Assembly (NCBI GenBank): GCA_008828725.1
Contig: MEHQ01001561.1
Location: 423,435-487,434 of the forward strand
From: Saccharina japonica
Lineage: Eukaryota; Sar; Phaeophyceae; Laminariales; Laminariaceae
DNA length: 64,000 nucleotides
Direction of reading: 5' to 3'
The notes beneath the pieces are model-generated. The model made no database searches. It saw only the letters and a list, made by a program, of their open reading frames with translations, and was not told where the DNA came from. This document shows positions 22,201-31,170 of this stretch, in pieces. Within the stretch, counting starts at the first letter, position 1, and each line of letters opens with the position of its first letter. A program made the position numbers and the translations under genes.

Positions 22201-24848
22201 TGTACATCGGGACCCAGCGATGTTTCGGTATTCATCTTCAGGAGTTCCGTCAGTGAATAATACTTGGGACTAAAAAAATGTAACGCCTACGTACCGTGGC
22301 ACGGCTTAGCATCGTAGAGGAACCACTGTTGTAACGAGGAAGGCATCGCAGGCGCAGAGAACAGAAGAACTTCAGAAGCCAGGAAAGGGTCCTTTTCTTA
22401 TTTATTACTCGTCTTGTGGCCGCTGGCGAGGCTACCGACGTCCGTCTCGTGGACCCTCGCGCGCGTTGGTGCCACGCAAGCGCCATGAAGAACAAAGGCA
22501 CGAAACTTGTCCTCTTTGAAGCACGAAACGAGAGATACAAACACTGAAACAGAACCAGGAAACCAGAGACCCTAACAAATAGAGCGCGCTTCAAGTCGCG
22601 AAAGACCGAACGCGAGGGGTTAAAGTCGCCTCAGTACCAACAAGGGAAGGGCGATACGCTTGACGTGGAGGGTGCTTACCTCGTCGTGCTCCTCCCACTG
22701 CTCGACAAGTCTCCTCCTGTCCGACCAGTCGCTATCATCCGTCCCAGCCTCGTGCTCTTCCCCGGAGCCCCTCGACTGCAATAATTACAAAAACGGACAG
22801 CGCATGGTAGCAGCGTGGCGGGGGCGGTGGGAGCGTGGCGTGCCTACAGCACAAGGGAACTGCAACTCTATGGACTCGCCCGTGCTGGGGGCAAACGCTT
22901 TTTTCTTTTTCGTTTCAATCCTCTGGCGGCTACGTATGGTAGAGGAGCACCGCGTTTTTTTCTGAGATTTTTCCGTTAACGAGCCTTACACCTCACTCAA
23001 AAACTGATTTTGGAGGAAATCGAGAGTGCTAACATACCCGATGACCAATCCCATGTCCTCAAGCACACAACGAAGACTATTTATTGCATCACAAGAACCA
23101 AATTCCGACGATTTTGGGTTAACCCCTTAAGAACTGCCCCTTAAGAAATGGTCCCCCGTATTTGGGGACAAAACACTTGAAATTAGTGCGGATTTTGTTC
23201 TTGGGTTCTGAATGGGTTAAGGAGCCCCGTCATTCCGATTTTTTTCCAGCCAAAAAAAGGTATACCTCTACCTCTATCGTCGTACGCGTCTCATCACACC
23301 TACTGTAGGCGGTACGGCAGGTCGGTCGAGCAAGCACGACATGTTGCTCCCGTAATTGTACCCCCACTGCACGCGAGAAACCGTTCGTGCTACCGCCGAG
23401 GTACATACAACTTCGTAATCTTCCATCCATCGCAAACACCCGCCCCGACGCCCTCATGCGTTCGAAAAACCAGCGGCTGACAACCTCGTCTCTCGCAGCA
23501 ACCAATACACATGTACCCAAAGTTCCACGCCTCGGGGCACATCATGCTCTTAACCCCTTTCGAACTGCACTGTCTAGAAATAAATATTTCAGTATAATTC
23601 CAAGTGTTTTGTCCCCACATCGGGACTGCAGGCCTAAATGGGTTATAAAGTAGATACATCTATTTCCTCGCTTGCCGAGGTAAGAGGCTGTGCAGGACCT
23701 GCATAGTACAGATCCAACCCAGGAAACTGCGCTACGTAGATCATGAAGATTGTACGGGCCTCACCCGCGAACATGAGCTAGACCATACAAGACCGGGAAT
23801 AGACCTGCCTCGAACGGTCTACCTGCAGATCATGTATACGTAGTGGGAATGATCTATCTGATCTGTCCGAGGTGTGAGCTGTGCGAACGCCTCGAAAGGT
23901 GAGCGAGGAAGTCGATACAGCCGCCGCCCTTTTCAACACTCTTCCTCCTCCCAATTAATGCAAACAAAGAAGACGAGCTGCTCAAGGCGTGTTCTGAAAT
24001 ATGTGAAGACCCTTACGCGTACTCAAGAAAGGAGCTCTCTAGGTCTCACCAAGCTTGTCTCACCCCCCAAGAAAACTGATCCCTTTTGAGCTAAAAGCGA
24101 AAGTACAGTCCGACGACCAATCCCCGTAGCCTAGACATAATCACGAATCCTTACTATTTACTGCCGCTCGGTAGAGCGATGGTGATGATCATATCCAAAA
24201 TCGACATTTTGCAAAAAAAACACCAACGGCATCCCAAAGATATCGAGCAGCTGCTCCTCAGCCTTAGGAGGGGAGCACCGCCAGCCACAACCATTGTTAT
24301 TCCAAATTGTTCTACCACCTATCGTATATAGCACGCGTCCTCAAGACAAACGCCTACATACCCGAGAACCCTCCTGATGCTCCAAGCCCGGCGTGGAGGA
24401 AGGGTCTTCGCTAGACCGGGCCTCTTCTTCGAGTCCCGCTTTCCACGAAAAGACGGACCTGCGGGACGGCGGCGTCACGGGGGTAGGAGGTTTCGAGGCG
24501 TACAACGACACCGTCTTCGTGAGCAATGCCACCTTGTAGGGGTGGCGCCTTTTTTTTTTAGCTCCTCACACGAGTGAGGAGCTTAACATCTCGTACGCAC
24601 CCGAAACACGTCGTTCGGAGAAGTTTGTTCGCGCAAAAAAAGCCGACCGACATTTCTATGCGCTACGTACCGTGGTCCTGAAAAGAGTACCAGTATACCG
24701 CTGTAGAAATACAGTAGTATCACTTTAACCGGTAGTTACTTCCTTGAGGAGCTCAACCGGTCCCAGTGACAACATTCAGTGACGAAATATTTGCCTCAGA
24801 AGGCAAAAACTAACTCCAACCCCTATACATACCTACCGTAGGATGCAT
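16212..24848 (-). CDS. Serine O-acetyltransferase, nine exons
   Basis: Makes O-acetylserine from serine and acetyl-CoA, the step before cysteine synthesis. Exons (minus strand): 24848-24837 (ATG, MHPT), 24532-24362, 22775-22680, 21017-20886, 20328-20216, 18969-18831, 18171-17992, 16620-16508, and tentatively 16293-16212. Introns are GT-AG and phases agree, giving about 345 aa, near the family's usual 270-390. Residues 94-221 form the helical N-terminal domain (SMREEARAAAEKEPLL, FHLANKLAGPNMLSTQ, RERDPACDSYHDCLLYFKGF). Residues 222-318 form the left-handed beta-helix (QIDIHPGAKFGEGVFIDHGT, GIVVGETTVVGNDVS, TLGGSG, DRHPK, IGNGVLIGAGACLLGDITIG). D229, H244 and H279 have the spacing of E. coli CysE D143, H158 and H193. 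The first 93 residues are variable and acidic after residue 40; targeting is unclear. The family's GVPA loop is not obvious: exon 8 ends LPE with donor gtgcgt, and the strong acceptor at 16294 gives a 26-residue tail without it. Introns hold many MITEs. Confidence 0.9.
16781..16980. repeat. Tandem repeat in transferase intron 7
   Basis: A unit of about 95 bp with AAATACAGC, TAGAACTC, GGTACAACAAACAAAACG and GCCGCAACCATCC-like motifs occurs twice. The first copy carries a TACCAGGTA scar (16841-16849) that the second lacks. Confidence 0.6.
18495..18770 (-). repeat. G-tract repeat, inverted, in transferase intron 6
   Basis: Reading on the minus strand gives G run, GCCGTCGTCGTATGAC, CCCTCGCATCCCTACAATGC, GGACGGAGCACGTCGGGTTT and GGTGTTCGGCGAGTCGCACG. 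It is a full-length copy with an extra partial copy (ACTACGGCCATGCATGACAT) at its far end. Confidence 0.65.
19076..19345. repeat. Tandem repeat of about 130 bp in transferase intron 5
   Basis: GAGGATGCC, GCGAGCTAC, TAACACA and CCCCTCGGGCGAA recur in order at about 19076-19200 and 19218-19345. The two copies are separated by a G run. No coding content. Confidence 0.65.
19492..19575. mobile_element. MITE-E copy in transferase intron 5
   Basis: Left end CACCACTATGGACC and right end GGTCAGAGTGGTA are inverted repeats. AAATATAAGGACC and AATGTTAATATACAAAC match the copies at 61880 and 61997. The ends fit a TA-targeted (Tc1/mariner-like) MITE with CCACT...AGTGG termini. Confidence 0.55.
21049..21518. 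mobile_element. hAT-like MITE in transferase intron 3
   Basis: An exact 8-bp direct repeat ATGTAGGG flanks it (21041-21048 and 21519-21526). Termini are CGAATATGTCGGAAGACA and TGTCTTCCGACATCTTTG, inverted repeats with a perfect 13-bp core. Just inside the left end GACAGCGTCAAGGC and AAGTGCCTT are repeated, and matching GCCTTGACAG motifs occur inside the right end. An 8-bp duplication with subterminal repeats points to the hAT superfamily. There is no transposase, so it is non-autonomous. Confidence 0.75.
21815..21902. mobile_element. piggyBac-like mini-MITE (TTAA), copy 1
   Basis: TTAA flanks an 80-bp element that begins CCCCTTGAGAACTGGTCC and ends CAGTTCTGAATGGG. TTAA duplication and CCC...GGG ends fit piggyBac-type elements. 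It contains ACAAACTACTTGGAAATAGT, shared with the copies at 23119, 23550, 28855 and 29208. Confidence 0.7.
22990..23290 (-). mobile_element. MITE-A copy with nested element, in transferase intron 2
   Basis: Carries AAAAACTGATTTTGGAGGAA, CCGACGATTTTGGGTTAA, a GGAGCCCCGTCATTCCGA block and the terminus CTACCTCTATCGTCGTACGCG. The far terminal repeat is missing. A TTAA element is inserted exactly at the family's GGGTTAAGG motif (23119-23220). Confidence 0.7.
23119..23220. mobile_element. piggyBac-like mini-MITE (TTAA), copy 2, nested
   Basis: TTAA at both ends (23119-23122, 23217-23220), beginning CCCCTTAAGAACTG and ending TTCTGAATGGG. It contains a small internal duplication of CCCTTAAGAA. Uninterrupted MITE-A copies elsewhere read GGGTTAAGG at this point, so the pre-insertion site is known. 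Confidence 0.75.
23550..23646. mobile_element. piggyBac-like mini-MITE, diverged copy
   Basis: Begins TTAACCCCTTTCGAACTGCA and ends CTAAATGGGTTAT; the right TTAA has mutated to TTAT. TTCCAAGTGTTTTGTCCCC aligns with the other copies. Confidence 0.6.
24548..24810 (-). repeat. Foldback repeat H, copy 2, in transferase intron 1
   Basis: Inverted copy of 12568-12800. The terminal hairpin AGCTCCTCACACGAGTGAGG (about 24560-24582) lies about 30 bp from the exon 2 acceptor. The run of A that follows it on the minus strand replaces a normal pyrimidine tract there. Confidence 0.6.
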
Positions 24849-24871
24849 CTTTTTAGGAAATAAGTGTAAGG

Positions 24872-26252
24872 TCAACTGTTGACGTTGAGCGAACTTGCTC
24901 TGTGGGTTTGAAGGCCGAATCGCCTGCAAAAAAAATCACCACCAGGTCCCGACATAAGCAAATAACTCCCCAGGGCACAACCCAGAGCCAACAGGAGAAT
25001 ACCAAGGAGACTATCATGCCGTCGCGCAAGGTTCGTCGCCATTCTACCCAGCCAAATGGTAACGGCGTGGCCGGAAGCAGGTGTGAACAGGCGGCCTCTC
25101 CGCTTGCTCCGTGCGGAGGACAAAAACACGAAAAAATCGGATTCCCGCCGACGATCGCCCTATCGTACAGCACAGCAACAAGCGTGGTCACACATTTCCG
25201 TCCCACAGTTTCATTGGGGTGTGCCGTGTATATGGCGTCTAACGCGACGCTGGTCACGTGAGATAGCCTCCCAGGAGACACCAAAAATCTGCTGCCGAGT
25301 GCCGAGTTTCTGTCTTCTCAAAACCAACACCGACACCTCTGCGGCATGTCACACACCGAATAACTATCGCTCGAGGACACGACACAACCACGCTCTACGT
25401 CTGCGCCGTCGGCCGCAGCAAAAAAAACAAAACGCCTATCCGTGTGAGCACGCCATGACTTACCCAATGTGATCCTCCGTTATCGCCGACGTAGAATACC
25501 ACCCATGCTCCCCAAACCCGACGTCGTCGTCTTTTTGTGCCCCGCTTGCCATCGCCGCCCCCTCTGCGTGGCCGGGGTTTCCAACTCCCGCGTTATCTTT
25601 CCCCTCCCGCTCTTCCTGCTCGGGTTGCCCCCCCGCTCCGCTCCCCTCCGCAACTACGACACCCCCTTTAGCGCTGCTCGCGGGCGTTGTTGATAAATCT
25701 CCTCCATCTGACGGCGGGGGTGAAGCAGTCGCACCGTCCCGAGCATCCCTGGCTGCTACCGGGGCGTTTGACAGCGGCAACTGCGATGTACGGGCGGGGT
25801 CGATCGCCACGCCGTCTCTATTACTAATCGGAAACCCTTCTTGCTGTTGCGCCCCTTCGGCCAACAAGGGGTTCGCGGCATTGTTCGAGCTACCCGCGCC
25901 GTTCGGCCCCGCAGCAGCCACCTCCGGCGTCGCGGGAGCCTCTCCTGTCGCGGTGGCGGTTCCGCTTCCTCGCGCCATCCAAGCTGAAACCGGCGGGCCG
26001 CCATCACCGTCGCCGATCGAACCCTTCTCTTCCACCCCTCGGTCTTCGACTTCGCTGTCTAAAGACCCGGCCGTGCCGCTTCTAGCCCAGGGTTGGCTCC
26101 TCGCTTGCCGCGGTCTATTCGAGGTGTTCGATGGTCGCGAGACGGGCTGTTGCTGCGGTGGTCGCTGCTGCGGCTGCCATAGGTGGGGCGGTCGGTAGTG
26201 TCGGGAGAGGCCGGCGACGCTGGAGGGGGCGAGCGGCGCTGGCGCCGTGAAA
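24872..26252 (-). CDS. Hypothetical disordered protein with C-terminal membrane segment
   Basis: Exon A runs down to 25464 and ends in frame at ITEDHIG with an ideal donor (gtaagt, phase 2). Exon B, 25043-24872, starts at gctgggtag and joins in phase to give GMATNLARRHDSLLGILLLA and LGCALGSYLLM, then a short Cys/Arg tail and TGA. Exon A is open for over 260 codons from a TAA near 26253 and is rich in P, Q, S, G, A and acidic residues (PQQRPPQQQPVSRP, GSLDSEVEDRGVEE). The hydrophobic stretch of about 20 residues near the C-terminus could be a tail anchor. The 5' end is unresolved: an acceptor ttaaacag near 26253 would make exon A internal, while an ATG at 26271 opens a different frame. No family recognised. 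Alternatively exon B's ATG starts a short signal-anchored protein. Confidence 0.5.
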
Positions 26253-26339
26253 GCTGTTTAAGCAGACGCATGGTTTCGTTTAAGGCGACACGGGCGGTCG
26301 GAGTGGGGGAGGGTTATTCTCGTCGTTATCGCATATGGA

Positions 26340-26447
26340 GGACGAGGAAAAGGAGAAGGGAGAAGAGAAGGAGAGAAAAGAAAAGGAGGAGAAGGAGGGG
26401 AGGAGGCGGAGGAAGGGGAAGAGGGGAAGGAGGAAGAAAACCATGGA
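26340..26447. repeat. Polypurine/polypyrimidine tract
   Basis: About 100 bp of almost pure G/A on the plus strand (GGAGAAGG, GAGGCGGAGG). On the minus strand it is C/T and lies just upstream of the disordered-protein gene. It may be a promoter-proximal tract or simple sequence. The Ser/Phe-rich open frames on the minus strand are its product, not a gene. Confidence 0.6.
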
Positions 26448-26744
26448 ATGATCGAGCATCCGTTGCCAACCAAAGCACGAGCGCATGCGGACCAAGCGGA
26501 TCAAGGTGTATACATAAAGTCACTAAACAAGTACTTCGTATATATACGCGTCAGCTGTGAGTTCGATCGATTAAGTGGTTGACACTCAGCTTTGCCAGCT
26601 ATTAATAGGGGATTCATCGGCTCCGCTTGTTCTATATTTCACGTTAAATGTTATATACCAGGTAGGGTATTGTCAGAAAAAATACGTCAGTTGCTTCACA
26701 CGCGGCGCGCAGGGCTATCTGCAGTACAGTAGTTCAGCAGCGCA

Positions 26745-26845
26745 TTTTCCGACGAATTTTGGGTTAAGGAGGCTTTACTAGGTCGTTCAGAAAACGTTTC
26801 AGCCAGAAAAAGGTATACCTCTACCTCTATCGTAGCACACGTCGG
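26745..26845 (-). mobile_element. MITE-A fragment
   Basis: Retains GACGAATTTTGGGTTAAGGA, AAAACGTTTCAGCCAGAAAA and CTACCTCTATCGTAGCACAC. Only one end is present. Confidence 0.6.
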
Positions 26846-27841
26846 AGCTGCAATAGGGGACACCATTGCACTCGGTTATCGCAGCTTCAGGCAGGAGTAA
26901 CGCAGAGCGCGGCAATGTCTAAACACCCCCTGCCGAGCGGAGCACGAGGTACCTGTTTTCGACCACTCCACGAAGGGAAAACATTAAATACAATTGACGA
27001 AACTTCGAAAAACGCGGTATACGTTACTGACTGCAGTGGCGGCGAAACTCGAGGGAGGCGTTTCTCCGCAATGCTTTCCCGTCCCGTGACCTCTTACGCC
27101 CTAAGTGAAAGTCATGTATGCCCTTTCTCGTCAGGGTAGAACAGTAGATGCACCGCCCGTGAAGGAGAAAGTTCGACCGAACTGGACTGAACATTGCAAG
27201 CTGGGCGGCACATGCTGGGTGGTAAAGCCGGCCGTGCGTGAACTTGAAAAATAATCGCAAACGAAAAAACACGGGTCAGTGATTCGCCTGGTGGCACTGG
27301 AGAGCGAGTCAACGGCACGGTTTCATCACGATGCCCAAAATCTCACGGGACGGCAGACAGCAGAGTATCATTCGCCTTTCGTCTTTTCAAAAACAATCTG
27401 CAAAGCCGAGGGTAGCCTACCCAACATATTCGAGACAATGGTTGGCAGGCACTGCTGATGTTTACGGTACGAACAAGACCAACCCAAACCCGAACCGTAA
27501 ACCTAACCCAATCAACCAATGTTCAGGCCTAATCCTCTTCGTCTCGTACACAGCGGTGTACGTCAACCATGGTGCCGAATAATAAGCCATAATCTTTACT
27601 GTCATTTTTTCTGGTGTTGTACGAGCTACATTGAAAATGCTGCTGTGCTACTGCTTGCTGCTGTACCAATCTAGCCCCGTGGTCCCGACAAGGCACAAGG
27701 AGTTTACAGGAATAATTAGGTAGGAAAAGCCAAACCCAACAAAAACTGCTGTATGAAAGTACAGTAGTGTAGTCATGTCCACCTGCAGTATATATCGACC
27801 GCCGCTGTTGTTGCTACAAAATAGCACCAGGTACCTCATAC

Positions 27842-27961
27842 TATTACGGGGGGCCATAGTAAATAGGACAACAAAATGTTAGTAAACATAGGTAAACATA
27901 TAGGTTTTTGTGTGTACCGTAGGTCCTATTTACTACATTAGCCCACCCCGTAATAGTACAG
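27842..27961. mobile_element. MITE-B copy 2, best preserved
   Basis: CTATTACGGGGGGCCATAGT at the left and CCCCGTAATAG at the right are inverted repeats, with TA outside both (27840-27841 and 27962-27963). CATAGTAAATAGGAC and GTAGGTCCTATTTACTA are the inner arms. About 120 bp, non-coding. Confidence 0.7.
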
Positions 27962-28629
27962 TGCTGGCTGCAGGATTGTGAGTCGGGCGGACTTCTCGGC
28001 TAATTACTCGTTGGCTGGGGAAAGCCAGCTAGCTGACTGACTTTAGTTGACTATTTAATAGTCGGCCGGCGCGTTTGGCCTCATTTTACATCCGTACAAA
28101 AAAGATAAAACGTAATTGCCAATGGTCTTCGGCACTGCCATCAACAACGGCACCGTCGACGGCGATAGGTTTTGAAGCGCCAGGAACTGCAGTAGACCTC
28201 TCAGCTCTCTTTCTCTATCTCTCTCTCGGCTCTCCCTCTCTGAGCGAGTGGTCTCACGGGGAAATGCGCACTCCGAAGCAAATAAGCCTTCCATAAACAA
28301 GGAAGATCGCGTAGTCGGAGAGTTGCACCGCTGCAAGCTTAAAAATTAAAATACCGACGTATCCAATTAATACCTACGTGTACGACGTATATAGCTGGCG
28401 ACCTCTACGAGGCCTCCAAGGCACAGCTCTAGCTGGCTGCGCTTGTAAACATTGGAGCATGAATATGGAGGCGGGGCGAGGGCGGCAAGACTTCCTGGAT
28501 TTCACATACTATTACTGCTGCCTGCCTGCTGTATATATAGCACGTGCACCTGGTATGCTGCCACGTCTGCGGGGTGGGCTAAAACCGACTACGACCGAAT
28601 ACGTACCCCTAACATTTTTTCCGGGTGCA

Positions 28630-28830
28630 GTAAATGGTCCGTCTATACGTAGTGCCGGTATGCGCCAGGCAACAATACCGGCACTATATCGGCAACCGGC
28701 ACTACTCCGCACACTGCCACACTGGTTAATCCCACCTGTGCCAAGCGATGTCACAGGCACTATAGCGGGTAGCCGGCACTACGAGCTACCGGTAAACCGG
28801 CCCTATGGAGGGGCCACTACTGCTGTACCC
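28630..28830. repeat. Repeat with CCGGCACTA motifs
   Basis: CCGGCACTA recurs several times and CCGCACACTGCCACACTGGT is shared with about 15595-15620. Both regions also share a CCAAGCGAT(G/C)TCACA block. No coding content. Confidence 0.6.
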
Positions 28831-28854
28831 GTTTGCCCCTGGTGCCCGACGGGG

Positions 28855-28942
28855 TTAACCCATTCATAATTGAAAACATTACCCCACACTAACTGCAAGT
28901 AGTTTGTCCCGAAATACGTGGGACCAGCTCTTAACGGGTTAA
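28855..28942. mobile_element. piggyBac-like mini-MITE, cleanest copy
   Basis: TTAA, then CCCATTCATAATTG, the inner GCAAGTAGTTTGTCCCG, and finally CTCTTAACGGG, TTAA. Total 88 bp with both TTAA intact. A diverged copy follows at about 29208-29300. Confidence 0.75.
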
Positions 28943-29910
28943 CATCTACATACTGCTGCTGTAGTGTGTACAATCTATCGTAATAGATCGTGAAACCAGC
29001 TGCACCCCGACTGAAGTTTGTCTGGTTCTGTTGTGCTATGTACGACTACCTGTTGACTCTTTGCGCCTTTTGTGCCTTTTCGTGACTCCGGGCAAGATGT
29101 TTGGGAGTAAGCTAATGCGAGATCCACAATCTAGCACGAGGTTCAGCACAGCAGTACAAACACGGTGCAAGGCTGTACGTTTCATTCTACCGGACACTTA
29201 ACCCTTTCAGTAATGCACTCTAATTCCAACATAAATCGAAACATGCCTTTAATTCTAAGTGTTTTACCCCCGCAACGGGAGTGCAGTCCTAATAAGCCGC
29301 ATGCCTAAACGGGGTGAGCCGTCCGACTCCTATTTTTTTAGGAAGGACATCAACATTGTTCCTATTAATACCACCATTTTGTATGTTGCACCGCAACACG
29401 ACATATATGCAGCAAGGAACGATTCACTTGCTGTGAGCGCAGTCTAAACGGCTCACTTCTATTTACTACCAGGAATGTTGCAGGACAGCCGCTGGACATT
29501 TTTTTTGTTTAACTCGGGTAATGTTGGTGTTATATAATACGAGGTAGAGGCCCTGCGCAACCTGAAGCAGCAGCAACATCACCATCAGCAGCAGTAGCAG
29601 AAGCAGTGCTACTCGTACACAAACCGATCGCACCAACATTTCTCGTGCCCAACCGAATCGCACCCACGTCTCACCCAGCTATGTCGACCGCATGCTTCTG
29701 CCAGCCTTACATGTACACGTACTGGTATATACGAAGCACGTGTAATATGAGAGGTACCAGGTATAACATCCTTCCACTATATACGTCCACACGTGGGACA
29801 GATGACGATCTAATATTACAGGAGACCATATTATAGTAAACAGGGCCCATCACATAGACAAAAACCCATATATTCCAGTATTTTACTAAGCGTATTTCGT
29901 CTTGATAATT

Positions 29911-30190
29911 ATTACGGGAGACCATAGTAAATACGAGGACCAAATATTGTTGGTAAAAGTAGGTAAATATATAGGTTTATGTGTATACCGTGTGTGTGTT
30001 CTTCACATTAAACCTTCCTTTCTACCCGTCAACATCCAGCACACCCAGTGTCCGTGCCGATTCTTCATCCTAAAAAGGTACCAGTTCTGTGGTCACAAAA
30101 CTACGACACAGAGATACTACACTCAGTGCAGTACGGTAAGCAGAGCAGACAATGCAACGCCATATAGGTCCTATTTACTATGGTCGCCCG
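29911..30190. mobile_element. MITE-B copy split by an insertion
   Basis: The left arm (ATTACGGGAGACCATAGTAA, 29911-29990) and right arm (ATAGGTCCTATTTACTATGG, 30162-30190) are separated by about 170 bp of unrelated sequence starting near GTGTGTGTTCTTCACATT. An inverted, decayed partial copy lies just to the left (29819-29900). Confidence 0.55.
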
Positions 30191-31067
30191 TAGCATGTTC
30201 TCCACATACTTCGAGGTGCATCCTAAGCTCTGCCGTTACGAGGTGTTGTGCAGGATCCAATCCAGGAGATACCCCTCGTAGACCACGCAGATTACCTGGT
30301 ACCTGGTATACATCATGCATATGCAGCAGTGGGTGCCCCTATTTAAGAGGCTTACGAGAGGTGTGGTCCAGGCCAAAAACAGCTCTCTTAACTATTAATA
30401 GCTTTCTCTCTTATCCACAGTGAGAAATATATAGGTTTAGTGTAGGCGGGTCCAGCCGATTCGGTCTCTCTTAACTGTACTATTCTCTTATATAGAGTAC
30501 ACCCTCTCTTAAGTCGGGGTACCCACTGTATAAGAGACCAGGAATCTGCTACTTCGTACTGCCTCTGTATACCTGGTACCGCTCTGGGCGTAAATTTAAG
30601 GACCGTTTATACATCAAATCGAATACCAATTGGTCCTTATATCTACGCCTGGATTGTTACGTCTTATCTGCCCTCGGAAATATCTAGATCATGACGTCGG
30701 GACCGATGATCTATCCGACGTGTGCGTGCACTACCGCATATATACTGTAATCAAGATAATAAGGTATCACACCCCTTGCGGAGTGATTTTTCGAGACGAT
30801 TTTGTCCGAAACCAGCAGGGGGGCACACACACAATTAAAACAAAATGGCGGCGCTGAGAAGATCTCGGCGAGCACTTCTCCCAGACACACCAATCCACTT
30901 ATTTATGGCCTCCGCTTACCTGGTGGTATACTACTCGACACATCGCTCAAGGTTTGCACGTTTGCTTTGCACTCTCCCTTTCCGTTGCAGAGCAAATCAG
31001 CTTGGAAATTCGGAAATTCGTCCGAGCAGGGTGTGTTGTCTTACTTTATAATATTAGTCAAGTATAT

Positions 31068-31170
31068 CACGGTGGACCAAAGTAAATAGGACCAAATATT
31101 GTTGGAAAAATAGGTAAATATATAGGTTTTTGTGTGTACCGTAGGTCCTGTTTACTATGCCCCCCGGTAC
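31068..31170. mobile_element. MITE-B copy
   Basis: GGTGGACCAAAGTAAATAGG at the left, TAGGTCCTGTTTACTATGCC at the right, and the shared core AATATTGTTGG plus TAAATATATAGG. Confidence 0.65.

Noticed and set aside
26340..26523. Ser/Phe/Pro-rich minus-strand frames
   Set aside because: Three frames are open together because the tract is pure pyrimidine on that strand.
30690..31060. Small plus-strand gene beginning MAALRRSRRA at 30845
   Set aside because: The sequence is repeat-flanked, has no coding bias beyond the first residues, and contains motifs shared with other intergenic repeats.
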